Assembly (NCBI RefSeq): GCF_033446605.1
Contig: NZ_JAWQUO010000009.1
Coordinates: forward strand, 87,811-151,810
Source of the DNA: Iodobacter sp025352645
GTDB lineage: Bacteria; Pseudomonadota; Gammaproteobacteria; Burkholderiales; Chitinibacteraceae
DNA: 64,000 nucleotides
Direction of reading: 5' to 3'
Of this stretch, positions 9,091-17,397 are shown one piece after another. The position numbers were made by a program, and so were the translations under genes. Every line of letters starts with the position of its first letter. Within the stretch, counting starts at the first letter, position 1. A model generated the notes under the pieces. The model saw nothing but the letters and a program-made list of their open reading frames with translations. It searched no databases and had not been told where the DNA came from.

Positions 9091-9855
9091 CGACCAAATC
9101 CTTATTTCAAAGTGATTGTGGAGCTGGATAAAAAGAAGCCGAGAAATTTCAAATAGAAAATACGCGCATTTGCATATAAAACAACTGTTTTATCTTTTCA
9201 AACTGATGACGAATAAATAGCCAAGCACGGCATTTACTACGCAAATACCAATAAATGAAATATCAGAAATATAAGCGCACAACGGTGTGAGTTACGCCAA
9301 AGATAATAGAGGTAAGTCGCCTAAAGAGACAAAGCGGGGATATCCCTAATAGAGGGCTTTTGCTGTAATTATGATTAATAAACGACAGCTTAAAATACTG
9401 TGGATAACTTTGTGGGTAAGATCGTTATTCAGCGCAATTAGGCAAGCACTAAATAAGACTAAAAGGTGATATAAATCAAGAAAAAACAAGGCTAAAACCC
9501 AAGCCTGTTCTCATTTGAAGGATAAAACTGCAAAAACAAAGTAGGAAGGTAAAATCAGGCCACAAGCACAATCACGGCCTGTGTGTAAAGCCCCAAGGCG
9601 AGCACTTATTTGCAGCAAAAATCGCTACACAAAATGTCATTCACACTACAAATTTTAAGATGTTTTAAGTCAACACACGGCGATCCAGAAAGTTGCTTAT
9701 CAGCCTAGTTCACATAAATGACATTTTCCAGAAATATCTAAGTAAAACACAGCCCCAAGGCGAGGAACGGTAAAGCCCCTTAAAAATCAAGATGCTTAGG
9801 CCAGTCGCCTCATCACTCACTGCGTGCTTGGCAGTATTTTAGCGGCTGCTTAAGA
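9091..9855. other. Long gene-free stretch between the importer operon and hslU
   Basis: About 765 AT-rich bases with no credible coding frame on either strand. It must hold the importer promoter. Visible features are a repeated motif AGCCCCAAGGCGAG (about 9587 and 9753), an inverted pair AATGTCATT / AATGACATTT (about 9632 and 9717), and no clear Rho-independent terminator until 9857. A small RNA is possible but not demonstrable here. Confidence 0.5.
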
Positions 9856-9856
9856 C

Positions 9857-9912
9857 AAAAAAATAGGCGGAAAGCCCCCTCAGCAAAGTTTTGCTGCAGG
9901 GGTTTTCCGCCT
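9857..9912 (-). terminator. Terminator of hslU
   Basis: On the minus strand AGGCGGAAAACCCC pairs with GGGGCTTTCCGCCT, enclosing a second small hairpin, and is followed by ATTTTTTTG. It starts 17 bases after the hslU stop. Confidence 0.85.
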
Positions 9913-9928
9913 GATATAAAAATAAGAA

Positions 9929-11224
9929 CTACAGCACGTAACGCGCTAAATCTTCATCCGCAGCAATGCCGCCTAACTTGCTGCTTACAAATTCAGCATC
10001 CACCACAATCTTACCGCTCTTGGCATCAAAAGAGATTTCTTCTAGCAAACGCTCCATCACGGTGTATAAACGCCGCGCTCCGATGTTTTCAGTGCTTTCA
10101 TTTACCTGCCAAGCAATTTCGGCCATGCGTTTTACGCCGTCATCCGTGAAATCAAGCTCAACTTCTTCTGTTGCCAGTAAAGCCTGATATTGCTTCACAA
10201 GGCAGGCATCCGTGCCAGTTAAGATGCTAGCAAAATCATCCACAGTCAGTGAGTTAAGCTCTACCCGAATCGGAAACCGCCCTTGCAGCTCTGGAATCAA
10301 ATCTGATGGTTTGGCTAAATGGAATGCGCCGCTGGCAATAAACAGAATGTGATCGGTTTTAACCATGCCGTATTTAGTGGTGACCGTGGTGCCTTCTACC
10401 AGTGGCAATAAATCGCGCTGCACGCCTTGGCGGCTGACTTCGCCACTACCCGCCTCGGCGCGGCTGGTGACCTTATCAATTTCATCAATAAACACGATAC
10501 CGTTTTGCTCAACCGCAAACAGGGCCTCGGTTTTAGCGTCTTCTTCATTCACCAGCTTGCCCGCTTCTTCTTCGGTGAGCAGCTTCATGGCTTCAGCAAC
10601 TTTAAGCTTTTGCGATTTTTTTTTATCGGAAAACGCCCCCTTAAACATTTGCTGAATTTGGCTAGAAAAGTCTTCCATGCCCGGCGGGCTCATCACCTCC
10701 ATGGTGGGCACGCTTGCTGCCACTTCAATTTCAATCTCTTTTTCGTCCAACTTACCTTCACGCAACATCTTGCGGAATTTTTGGCGAGTATCCGAATCAT
10801 CGCTGCCGCCAGGCGGCAGCAATACGTCAAGAATGCGCTCTTCTGCCGCATCTGACGCTCGAACACGATTACGGCTAATGGCTTTATCCCGCACTTGCTT
10901 AACGGCTACCTCAACCAAATCACGAATAATGCTGTCTACATCTTTACCAACGTAACCCACTTCGGTGAATTTAGTCGCCTCTACTTTAATAAAGGGCGCG
11001 TCAGATAATTTAGCCAAGCGACGGGCAATTTCGGTTTTACCCACACCGGTTGGCCCAATCATCAAAATATTCTTTGGGGTAATTTCATTTCTAAGCGGCT
11101 CTGCCACTTGTTGCCTGCGCCAACGATTACGCAGCGCAATCGCCACGGCCTTTTTAGCCGCAGTTTGGCCAACAATATGTTTATCTAGCTCGTGAACAAT
11201 TTCCCGCGGAGTCATTTGGCTCAT
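9929..11224 (-). CDS. hslU: ATP-dependent protease ATPase subunit HslU
   Basis: The AAA+ unfoldase that normally feeds substrates to the HslV peptidase. It has 431 residues: Walker A GPTGVGKT (57-64), the pore-motif region EVGYVGKDVDS, an I-domain of normal size, Walker B GIVFIDEIDK, and sensor-2 NIGARRL, ending in DLARYVL like other HslU proteins. I chose the ATG of MSQMTPREIV, with AAGGA six bases upstream; a TTG two codons earlier is a spurious extension. The usual partner hslV is not upstream: the next gene is a divergent response regulator 205 bp away. Confidence 0.96.
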   Translation of the reverse strand: MSQMTPREIVHELDKHIVGQTAAKKAVAIALRNRWRRQQVAEPLRNEITPKNILMIGPTGVGKTEIARRLAKLSDAPFIKVEATKFTEVGYVGKDVDSIIRDLVEVAVKQVRDKAISRNRVRASDAAEERILDVLLPPGGSDDSDTRQKFRKMLREGKLDEKEIEIEVAASVPTMEVMSPPGMEDFSSQIQQMFKGAFSDKKKSQKLKVAEAMKLLTEEEAGKLVNEEDAKTEALFAVEQNGIVFIDEIDKVTSRAEAGSGEVSRQGVQRDLLPLVEGTTVTTKYGMVKTDHILFIASGAFHLAKPSDLIPELQGRFPIRVELNSLTVDDFASILTGTDACLVKQYQALLATEEVELDFTDDGVKRMAEIAWQVNESTENIGARRLYTVMERLLEEISFDAKSGKIVVDAEFVSSKLGGIAADEDLARYVL

Positions 11225-11429
11225 GATCAATCCTTAACAAAATATACAAAGCAGATGGCGACACTGGCGCTAAATTTAAAGACTAAGGCATAGATATTTC
11301 ACTATTACCCTACTCAAACAGGGTGCTCGGCTAAGCGTATTTATTAAAAGGCAAAAAAACATTCATCTCCTATCAAAGCACACGATAAGTTCTACAATAA
11401 TAATGAACTAAGCTTACGCAGAGAGAAAT

Positions 11430-12422
11430 ATGAACGATAACGATGACTGGCTAGATGAAGATAGTGAAGAAACATCTACCAGCACCAATGGCAAGCTATG
11501 GACAATTCTAGTGGTTGACGATGAACCTGACATTCATCATGTCACTCGGCTTGCACTCGCCAATATCGAATTCTTAGGCCGAAGGCTAGAAATTTTATCC
11601 TGTTATTCTGCAGCAGAAAGCTTGGAGCTACTTCGCTCTCGTAATGATATTGCGCTGGTTTTACTCGACGTAGTGATGGAGCAAGAAGATTCTGGCCTGC
11701 AAGTAGCCCATGCAATCCGTGAAATATTAGGTAATCACCAAATTCGTATTATCTTACGCACCGGTCAGCCCGGTGTAGCACCCGAGCGGCATGTGATTGA
11801 AAGCTACGATATCAATGATTACAAAGCCAAAACAGAGCTAACCCGCGATAAGCTTTACACCGCCATCTTAGGCACTTTACGCTCGTATAAAGACATTATG
11901 CTGCTAGAGCATCAGCGCCAAATGTTAGCGGCTAATCGCCGTGGCTTAATTAAAGTGATTGAAGCATCCGCCAGTATTTTTAAACAACAATCTATTCAAA
12001 ATTTTGCCCAAGGCGTGCTGGAGCAATTGCAATCTCTGCTGTTTTTTGAGCAAGAGGCTTTATATATTGTGGTGCAAGGCGGAATGGCCGCTTTATCCCA
12101 AAATGGGGGGATTCAAGTGATGTATGCTACAGGCGGTTATCAAGCGCTTTGTGGCAAAAAACTAGAATATAGCGAGCTGGCGCAGTTTGATGCATCCATT
12201 AAGCAGGCCATCCATGACGAAAGCAGCGTGTATGCTGCAGATCATTTTGTCGGTTTTTTCCATACCGAACGTGGGCCAGTCAATTTACTGATTATCGATG
12301 GGCCTGTGGCTTTATCTAATCCAGATAAAGAATTGATCGAATTATTCTGCCGCAATGTCAGCATCGCGTTTGAAAACCTAATGATGAATAAAGAGATTCA
12401 AGAGTTGCGAAGCGATCATTAA
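11430..12422 (+). CDS. Response regulator with DUF3369 domain
   Basis: A 330-residue cytoplasmic regulator. The receiver spans roughly 24-155, with acidic pocket D30-D31, phospho-acceptor D80 in LLDVVM and a conserved Lys near 133-135. Residues about 165-325 match the DUF3369 domain, a GAF-like sensor fold (QNFAQGVLEQL, LFFEQEALYIVVQGG, IDGPVALSNPDKELIELFCRNVSIAFENL). Many family members continue into an HD-GYP or EAL output domain; this one stops after DUF3369, so output is probably by protein contact. No histidine kinase is adjacent. The start has AGAGA seven bases upstream. Confidence 0.88.
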   Translation: MNDNDDWLDEDSEETSTSTNGKLWTILVVDDEPDIHHVTRLALANIEFLGRRLEILSCYSAAESLELLRSRNDIALVLLDVVMEQEDSGLQVAHAIREILGNHQIRIILRTGQPGVAPERHVIESYDINDYKAKTELTRDKLYTAILGTLRSYKDIMLLEHQRQMLAANRRGLIKVIEASASIFKQQSIQNFAQGVLEQLQSLLFFEQEALYIVVQGGMAALSQNGGIQVMYATGGYQALCGKKLEYSELAQFDASIKQAIHDESSVYAADHFVGFFHTERGPVNLLIIDGPVALSNPDKELIELFCRNVSIAFENLMMNKEIQELRSDH

Positions 12423-12528
12423 TTAGTTAATAAAATCAATATGCTATCGTGCATAACTAAATAAAATAACTCAGCCATTTTATAAAAAATGTCCTGATTA
12501 AGTCTCTTGCTCACACTCATCATCCCTA

Positions 12529-12590
12529 TCGTAGGGCGGGTGCAACCCGCGTTTTTTCAGCATCGCTCGCGGGTTGCACCCGCCTTACGC
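12529..12590. repeat. Palindromic repeat family R3 (TAGGGCGGGTGAAACCCG type), copy 1
   Basis: TAGGGCGGGTGCAACCCGCG, a short spacer, then CGCGGGTTGCACCCGCCTTA: a long near-perfect hairpin. Family members lie at 15452-15481, 18745-18806 and 22890-22913, with a diverged one at 34484-34510. It sits in the 12423-12830 gap between the response regulator and ilvA, which otherwise shows only AT-rich sequence. Confidence 0.8.
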
Positions 12591-12830
12591 TATTAATAAT
12601 GGATATAGCTTGCTCAGCACCAAGCCACTCTTCATCTCTACGGCAAAATACAGCTAAACATATCTTAGGCAATCTAATATTTGAATGGCTTATTTTTCGT
12701 ATCTTTAGTGCTTTTCGTATATAAAAATTTGTTTTATCTAACGTGCTGATTAAATCTTCCCTCATCCACCGCCCATTTAGCAGTTTCAGCGGTAGAATCA
12801 ATGATCCCTCTCACCAACCCGTCTAAAGCT

Positions 12831-14345
12831 ATGTCGAAAGATTATCTGGAAAGTATCATCAAAGCCCGTGTCTACGACGTGGCTATTGAATCTCCGCTAG
12901 AGTTCGCCCCTAATCTATCGCGTCGTATCGGCAATAAAGTGCTGTTTAAGCGCGAAGATATGCAGCCGGTGTTTTCGTTTAAAATTCGCGGTGCGTATAA
13001 CAAAATGGTCAAGCTCACGCATGCCGAGCTAGCACGCGGCGTAGTTGCAGCATCTGCGGGCAACCATGCCCAAGGCGTGGCAATGGCCGCGCAATACTTA
13101 AAATGCCGCGCCACCATTGTGATGCCCACCACCGCTCCTCGCATCAAGGTAGATGCGGTGACGCGCCGTGGCGCAGAGGCGGTGCTCATTGGTGATTCTT
13201 ACTCTGATTGCTATCAGCACGCACTTAATTTATCCGAGCAAACCGGCGCTACGCTGATTCATCCCTTTGATGATCCTGACGTTATCGCTGGCCAAGGCAC
13301 GGTGGCAATGGAAATCTTGCGCCAGTATCCCGATCATATTGACGCGATTTTTGTTCCCGTTGGCGGTGGTGGCTTATTAGCTGGGATGGCGGCCTATATC
13401 AAACGCCTGCGCCCAGAAATTAAAATTATCGGTGTAGAGCCCACCGACGCCAATGCCATGTATTTAAGCCTAAAGCTAGGCGAGCGCATTACCCTGCCGC
13501 AGGTTGGCATCTTTGCCGATGGCGTGGCGGTAAAGCAGGTTGGGGAAGAGACTTTCCGCCTATGCCGCCAGTTTGTGGATGACGTGATTCTGGTTGATAC
13601 CGACGCAATGTGCGCGGCGATTAAAGATGTATTTGAAGACAATCGCTCGATTTTAGAACCCGCAGGCGCGCTGGCCATTGCTGGCCTTAAAGCCTGGGCT
13701 AAGCGTGAAGGCAAGCAAGACGCCACCCTGATCGCCGTGGCATCTGGCGCAAATATGAATTTTGACCGCCTGCGCTATATCGCCGAGCAAGCCGAAATGG
13801 GCGAACAGCGTGAAGCGATTGTGGCGGTAACGATTCCAGAGCAGCCCGGCTCTTTCCGTACTTTCTGTAAGCTAATTGGTGCGCGCAATATCACCGAATT
13901 TAACTATCGCTACTCCACCGCCAGCGAAGCGCATGTGTTTGTTGGCCTATCGATTAACGATCGCAGTGAAGTGATTGAGCTGATTGGCGAGCTGGCTACC
14001 GCAAAAATCGCCGCCGTCGATCTTACCGATAACGAGCTAGCCAAGCTGCATATTCGCCATCTAGTGGGCGGCAAAGCCCCCAATGTGCAAAACGAGCGGC
14101 TGATGCGCTTTGAGTTTCCGGAACGCCCAGGCGCTCTACTCGACTTTTTAAATGGCATGAGTGGCGAGTGGAATATCAGCCTCTTCCATTACCGCAACCA
14201 CGGTGCAGATTACGGGCGGATTTTGGTGGGCATTCAAGTGCCCCCACAAGACGACGACGCCTTTGCCGCCTTCCTACAAAAACTCGGCTATATGCACTGG
14301 GATGAGAGCGATAACCCCGCTTATAACCTATTTCTAAGCGCATAA
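12831..14345 (+). CDS. ilvA: Threonine ammonia-lyase (threonine deaminase), biosynthetic
   Basis: A PLP enzyme converting threonine to 2-oxobutanoate, the first committed step of isoleucine synthesis. About 504 residues: PLP Lys in SFKIRGAYNK (K51), SAGNHAQGV, phosphate loop PVGGGGLLAG, then two C-terminal ACT-like regulatory domains (from about residue 330; EQPGSFRTFCKLIG and ERPGALLDFLNGM), so isoleucine/valine control is expected. I prefer the ATG of MSKDYLES by comparison with the family; an upstream in-frame ATG at 12801 would add ten residues. Neither start has a strong ribosome site. It is monocistronic with a strong terminator directly after the stop. Confidence 0.94.
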   Translation: MSKDYLESIIKARVYDVAIESPLEFAPNLSRRIGNKVLFKREDMQPVFSFKIRGAYNKMVKLTHAELARGVVAASAGNHAQGVAMAAQYLKCRATIVMPTTAPRIKVDAVTRRGAEAVLIGDSYSDCYQHALNLSEQTGATLIHPFDDPDVIAGQGTVAMEILRQYPDHIDAIFVPVGGGGLLAGMAAYIKRLRPEIKIIGVEPTDANAMYLSLKLGERITLPQVGIFADGVAVKQVGEETFRLCRQFVDDVILVDTDAMCAAIKDVFEDNRSILEPAGALAIAGLKAWAKREGKQDATLIAVASGANMNFDRLRYIAEQAEMGEQREAIVAVTIPEQPGSFRTFCKLIGARNITEFNYRYSTASEAHVFVGLSINDRSEVIELIGELATAKIAAVDLTDNELAKLHIRHLVGGKAPNVQNERLMRFEFPERPGALLDFLNGMSGEWNISLFHYRNHGADYGRILVGIQVPPQDDDAFAAFLQKLGYMHWDESDNPAYNLFLSA

Positions 14346-14379
14346 GCAAAAAGGCCGTCACAATGACGGCCTTTTTCTT
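14346..14379 (+). terminator. Terminator of ilvA
   Basis: AAAAAGGCCGTCA pairs with TGACGGCCTTTTT around a short loop, followed by TTCTTG. It begins immediately after the ilvA stop. Confidence 0.92.
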
Positions 14380-14429
14380 GCAAGGAATGTGGCTCGAAAT
14401 AACCCCTGCAATGAGGTATCAACACCAAA

Positions 14430-14506
14430 CCGTCTTCCCCGAATGTATTTATCGGGGATCCAGTAGCGCAGCTGGATTCCCGATAAATACACGCGGGAAT
14501 GACGGG
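14430..14506. repeat. Long inverted repeat with GGGAATGACGGG end (family R4)
   Basis: Left arm 14431-14463 and right arm 14472-14506 are near-perfect reverse complements over about 33 bases, separated by eight bases. The right arm contains ATTCCCGATAAATACACGCGGGAATGAC, reminiscent of the ATTCCC-N8-GGGAAT core of neisserial dRS3 elements. It lies between the convergent ends of ilvA and udp. Confidence 0.75.
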
Positions 14507-14542
14507 AGTTCATCGCAGGAAGAGAACCTAGTCCTTAGCTAA

Positions 14543-15304
14543 TTACAGCAGATTACGCGCCGCTTCAATCACGATATCTACGGCGGTATGCTCAGCCAAC
14601 TTCATCGCTTCTGCATCTGGGATTTCTTGCTGGGTGCGGTTTACGATCACACCCGCTACCATGCCTGCACGCCAGCCTTGGGTTGCGCACATAGTGAGTA
14701 GCGTGGCGGATTCCATTTCGTAATTCATCACGCCCATCGCCTGCCATTCTTTCATCGAACCTTGCATGCTGCTCACTACACGGCCACTGCAAGTATCGTA
14801 ACGCTCTTGGCCTGGATAGAAAGTATCTGATGAAGCGGTTACGCCGATATGCAGTGGTTTACCGGCTTTTTTAGCGGCATTCACCAGCGCCGTAGTGCAA
14901 TCAAAATCAGCCACAGCAGGGAAGCTCATCGGGGCAAAGTGCAAGCTGGCACCATCCAGACGAACCGAACCGGTGGTCACCAGCACGTCGCCCACATTGA
15001 TATGCGATTGAATCGCACCGGTTGTACCCACGCGCAGGAAGGTATTGATCCCCAGCTGAGCCAGCTCTTCTACCGCAATCGAAGTAGAAGGGCCGCCAAT
15101 ACCGGTAGAGCAAATCACAATCGGCTTGCCATCTAGCTCAGCAAGGTAGGTGGTGAATTCACGATGGCTGGCCAGCAACTTGGCATTGCCCATTTTTTCA
15201 GCAATACGCTGCACACGGGCAGGATCACCCGGCACAATCGCCAGAGTGGCACCGGCTAAATCGCTTTTAGCGAGACCTAAATGGAAAACTTCTGATTTAG
15301 ACAT
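14543..15304 (-). CDS. udp: Uridine phosphorylase
   Basis: Phosphorolyses uridine to uracil and ribose 1-phosphate. At 253 residues it has exactly the E. coli Udp length and is nearly collinear with it: MSKSEVFHLGL, AIVPGDPARV (phosphate binding), STGIGGPSTSIAVEEL, RVGTTGAIQ, SSDTFYPGQERYD and MNYEMESATLLTMC (nucleoside and ribose contacts). The ATG at 15304 follows a GAAGGA site; a longer frame reading into the upstream repeat is rejected. It is the last gene of the nucleoside run. Confidence 0.97.
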   Translation of the reverse strand: MSKSEVFHLGLAKSDLAGATLAIVPGDPARVQRIAEKMGNAKLLASHREFTTYLAELDGKPIVICSTGIGGPSTSIAVEELAQLGINTFLRVGTTGAIQSHINVGDVLVTTGSVRLDGASLHFAPMSFPAVADFDCTTALVNAAKKAGKPLHIGVTASSDTFYPGQERYDTCSGRVVSSMQGSMKEWQAMGVMNYEMESATLLTMCATQGWRAGMVAGVIVNRTQQEIPDAEAMKLAEHTAVDIVIEAARNLL

Positions 15305-15328
15305 GATGAGTCCTTCAATTAAAAAAAC

Positions 15329-15376
15329 GAACCCAAACCTTGAACCACAGAGGACACGGAGGCTCGCAGAGAAAAA
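15329..15376. repeat. Dispersed repeat family R2, copy C
   Basis: CCCAAACCTTGAACCACAGAGGACACGGAGGC, the reverse orientation of the CTCTGTGGTT element. It lies in the cdd-udp gap, 25 bases before the udp start. Confidence 0.7.
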
Positions 15377-15451
15377 CGAATTTCTTCTCCGATTAACGCC
15401 TCTTCTCATCAATTCTGCATTTTATAGTTTGAGTTTAAATTTGAGATGTAA

Positions 15452-15481
15452 TCGTAGGGCGGGTGAAACCCGCCCTACGAT
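15452..15481. repeat. Palindromic repeat family R3, copy 2 (minimal)
   Basis: TCGTAGGGCGGGTGAAACCCGCCCTACGA is a perfect palindromic hairpin with a short GTGAAAC centre. It lies a few bases after the cdd stop and may stall or protect the upstream message. Confidence 0.85.
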
Positions 15482-15489
15482 TTTGATAT

Positions 15490-15918
15490 TTACAGCGCGG
15501 GCGTATCTTTTGGGTCTAGGTAAAAAGCACCCGGCAACAGATCGCCTGCGGTGGTGATTTCCATATCTTCTTTCATATTGCCCAAGATTACCGGCAGCGC
15601 GGGTGTGCCGATTTCTATCATTACCTGACGGCAAGCGCCACATGGTGCGATCGGGCCAGGAGTATCGCCCACTACGGCAATAGCAGAAAAATCACCCGGC
15701 TTATAGCCATTGGCTACCGCGCTAAATAGCACCGTGCGCTCTGCACAATTGCACAGGCCATACGAAGCGTTTTCTACATTGCAGCCATGAAATACGCGGC
15801 CATCTTTAGTAATGAGCGCAGCGCCCACTAAAAAGCGCGAATACGGCGCATAGGCTGAAGTGCGGGCAATACGGGCTTGATCGAGTAATTCTCTTGCATC
15901 GAGTTCTTCACGCGTCAT
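15490..15918 (-). CDS. cdd: Cytidine deaminase
   Basis: Deaminates cytidine and deoxycytidine to uridine and deoxyuridine. At 142 residues it is the short homotetrameric class. Zinc and catalytic residues are present: C58-A-E60 in NCAERT, and C93 and C96 in PCGACRQ; the substrate motif is CNVENASYG (46-54). Three ATGs lie in a row; I chose the last (MTREELDA), which puts TGGAG six bases upstream. It sits between deoB and udp, so cytidine enters the uridine phosphorylase route. Confidence 0.95.
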   Translation of the reverse strand: MTREELDARELLDQARIARTSAYAPYSRFLVGAALITKDGRVFHGCNVENASYGLCNCAERTVLFSAVANGYKPGDFSAIAVVGDTPGPIAPCGACRQVMIEIGTPALPVILGNMKEDMEITTAGDLLPGAFYLDPKDTPAL

Positions 15919-16007
15919 CATCATCTCCAAAGTATTTCAACCCCGCTTGCGGGGAAAACCAAACCCATAAGAAACAAAGAAAAACATCTTGGTTTCTATA
16001 TGGAGAA

Positions 16008-17222
16008 TTACTCTAAAAAGGCTTTCCCAACAGGGAAGGAAGAAAGATTGAACCAGTTAGCCAAGCTCTGACCCACGTCGGCAAAAGATTCGCGAATACC
16101 AAGGCTACCAGCCGGAACGCACTTGCCGTAGACCAACACCGGCACATGCTCGCGGGTATGTTCGGTGCCCGGCCAAGTTGGATCGCAGCCATGATCGGCC
16201 GAGATAATCAGGATGTCGTCGTCTTTAAGCAGAGCGAGCATTTCTGGCAGGCGCTTATCGAATAATTCCAAGCCACGGGCATAGCCCGCTACATCACGGC
16301 GATGGCCAAATTTCTCGTCAAAATCCACAAAATTAGTCATCACAATGCTGTTATCCGGCGCTTCCGTGGTGGCTTTAAGCGTGGCATCCCACAGCGCAGT
16401 TAAACCGCTGGCTTTAATACCCTTGGTGATGCCGCAATGCGCATAAATATCCGCAATTTTGCCGATAGAAACCACGGTACCACCTGCATCGGTCAGCTTC
16501 TCCAATACCGTTTTAGCGGGCGGTGCAACGGCGTAATCATGGCGATTGCCAGTGCGAGCGTAAGTGGCAGGTGTTTCACCATCAAACGGACGGGCAATCA
16601 CGCGGCAAATATTGTATTGCAGCATTTCTTCATGGGCGATCTGGCATAGCTCGTAGAGTTTTTCTAAACCAAAGCTTTCTTCGTGCGCAGCAATCTGGAA
16701 TACCGAATCGGCCGAGGTATAAAAAATCGGCTTGCCCGTAGCGCGATGCTCATCACCCAGCTTGGCAATGATATCGGTACCCGAAGCATGGCAGTTGCCC
16801 AAATAACCGGGCAGGCCAGCACGTTTTACCAAGGTTTCCAGCAGCTCTGGCGGGAAAGTATCGGTTTTTTTAGTGAAATAGCCCCAGTCAAACAAAACCG
16901 GCACACCGGCTAATTCCCAGTGGCCCGATGGCGTGTCTTTACCGGATGAAATCTCGAATGCTGCGCCATAAGCCGCAATCGGCTTAATAGTGGCAGATAA
17001 GCCAGCAGGCACTTTGCCGCTGGCTAGGCCACAAGCCAGCCCCATTCCCAGCTCTTCAAGATGAGGAATTTTCAGCGGGCCGCTGCGTTCAATATCGGCC
17101 TCGCCATTAAAACAACGCTCTGCAATATGGCCGAGGGTGTTGGAGCCTACATCACCAAACTTATCTGCATCGGGTGCAGCACCTACACCAAGTGAATCCA
17201 TAATCAGGAAGATGGCACGCAT
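16008..17222 (-). CDS. deoB: Phosphopentomutase
   Basis: Interconverts ribose/deoxyribose 1-phosphate and 5-phosphate, linking the phosphorylases to central metabolism. 404 residues, alkaline-phosphatase superfamily: metal ligands in the N-terminal FLIMDSLGVG, DTPSGHWE near residue 96, and the C-terminal cluster SADHGCDPTWPGTEHTREHVP. The ATG has AAGGAG upstream. The 89-bp gap to cdd contains a small CCCCGCTTGCGGGG hairpin. Confidence 0.96.
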   Translation of the reverse strand: MRAIFLIMDSLGVGAAPDADKFGDVGSNTLGHIAERCFNGEADIERSGPLKIPHLEELGMGLACGLASGKVPAGLSATIKPIAAYGAAFEISSGKDTPSGHWELAGVPVLFDWGYFTKKTDTFPPELLETLVKRAGLPGYLGNCHASGTDIIAKLGDEHRATGKPIFYTSADSVFQIAAHEESFGLEKLYELCQIAHEEMLQYNICRVIARPFDGETPATYARTGNRHDYAVAPPAKTVLEKLTDAGGTVVSIGKIADIYAHCGITKGIKASGLTALWDATLKATTEAPDNSIVMTNFVDFDEKFGHRRDVAGYARGLELFDKRLPEMLALLKDDDILIISADHGCDPTWPGTEHTREHVPVLVYGKCVPAGSLGIRESFADVGQSLANWFNLSSFPVGKAFLE

Positions 17223-17290
17223 GGCTGACTCCTTAGGACGGGTGTACCCGTCAAAATATTAATTAATAAACATAACAACTCAGGTATGCG

Positions 17291-17340
17291 AACAAAACCC
17301 AAATCTTGAACCACAGAGGACACAGAGTTACACGGAAAAA
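17291..17340. repeat. Dispersed repeat family R2, copy D
   Basis: CAAAACCCAAATCTTGAACCACAGAGGACACAGAG, in the same orientation as copy C. It lies in the 175-bp deoA-deoB gap. Confidence 0.7.
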
Positions 17341-17397
17341 CCATGCACAATCATTCCTTGTATTCGTCATGGCCGAGCGACTTTGCAATCCGATTAT

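Noticed and set aside
12526..12801. 91-residue minus-strand open frame upstream of ilvA
   Set aside because: Its C-terminal third is translated R3 palindrome and the rest has no ribosome site or recognisable family; at most a gene remnant.
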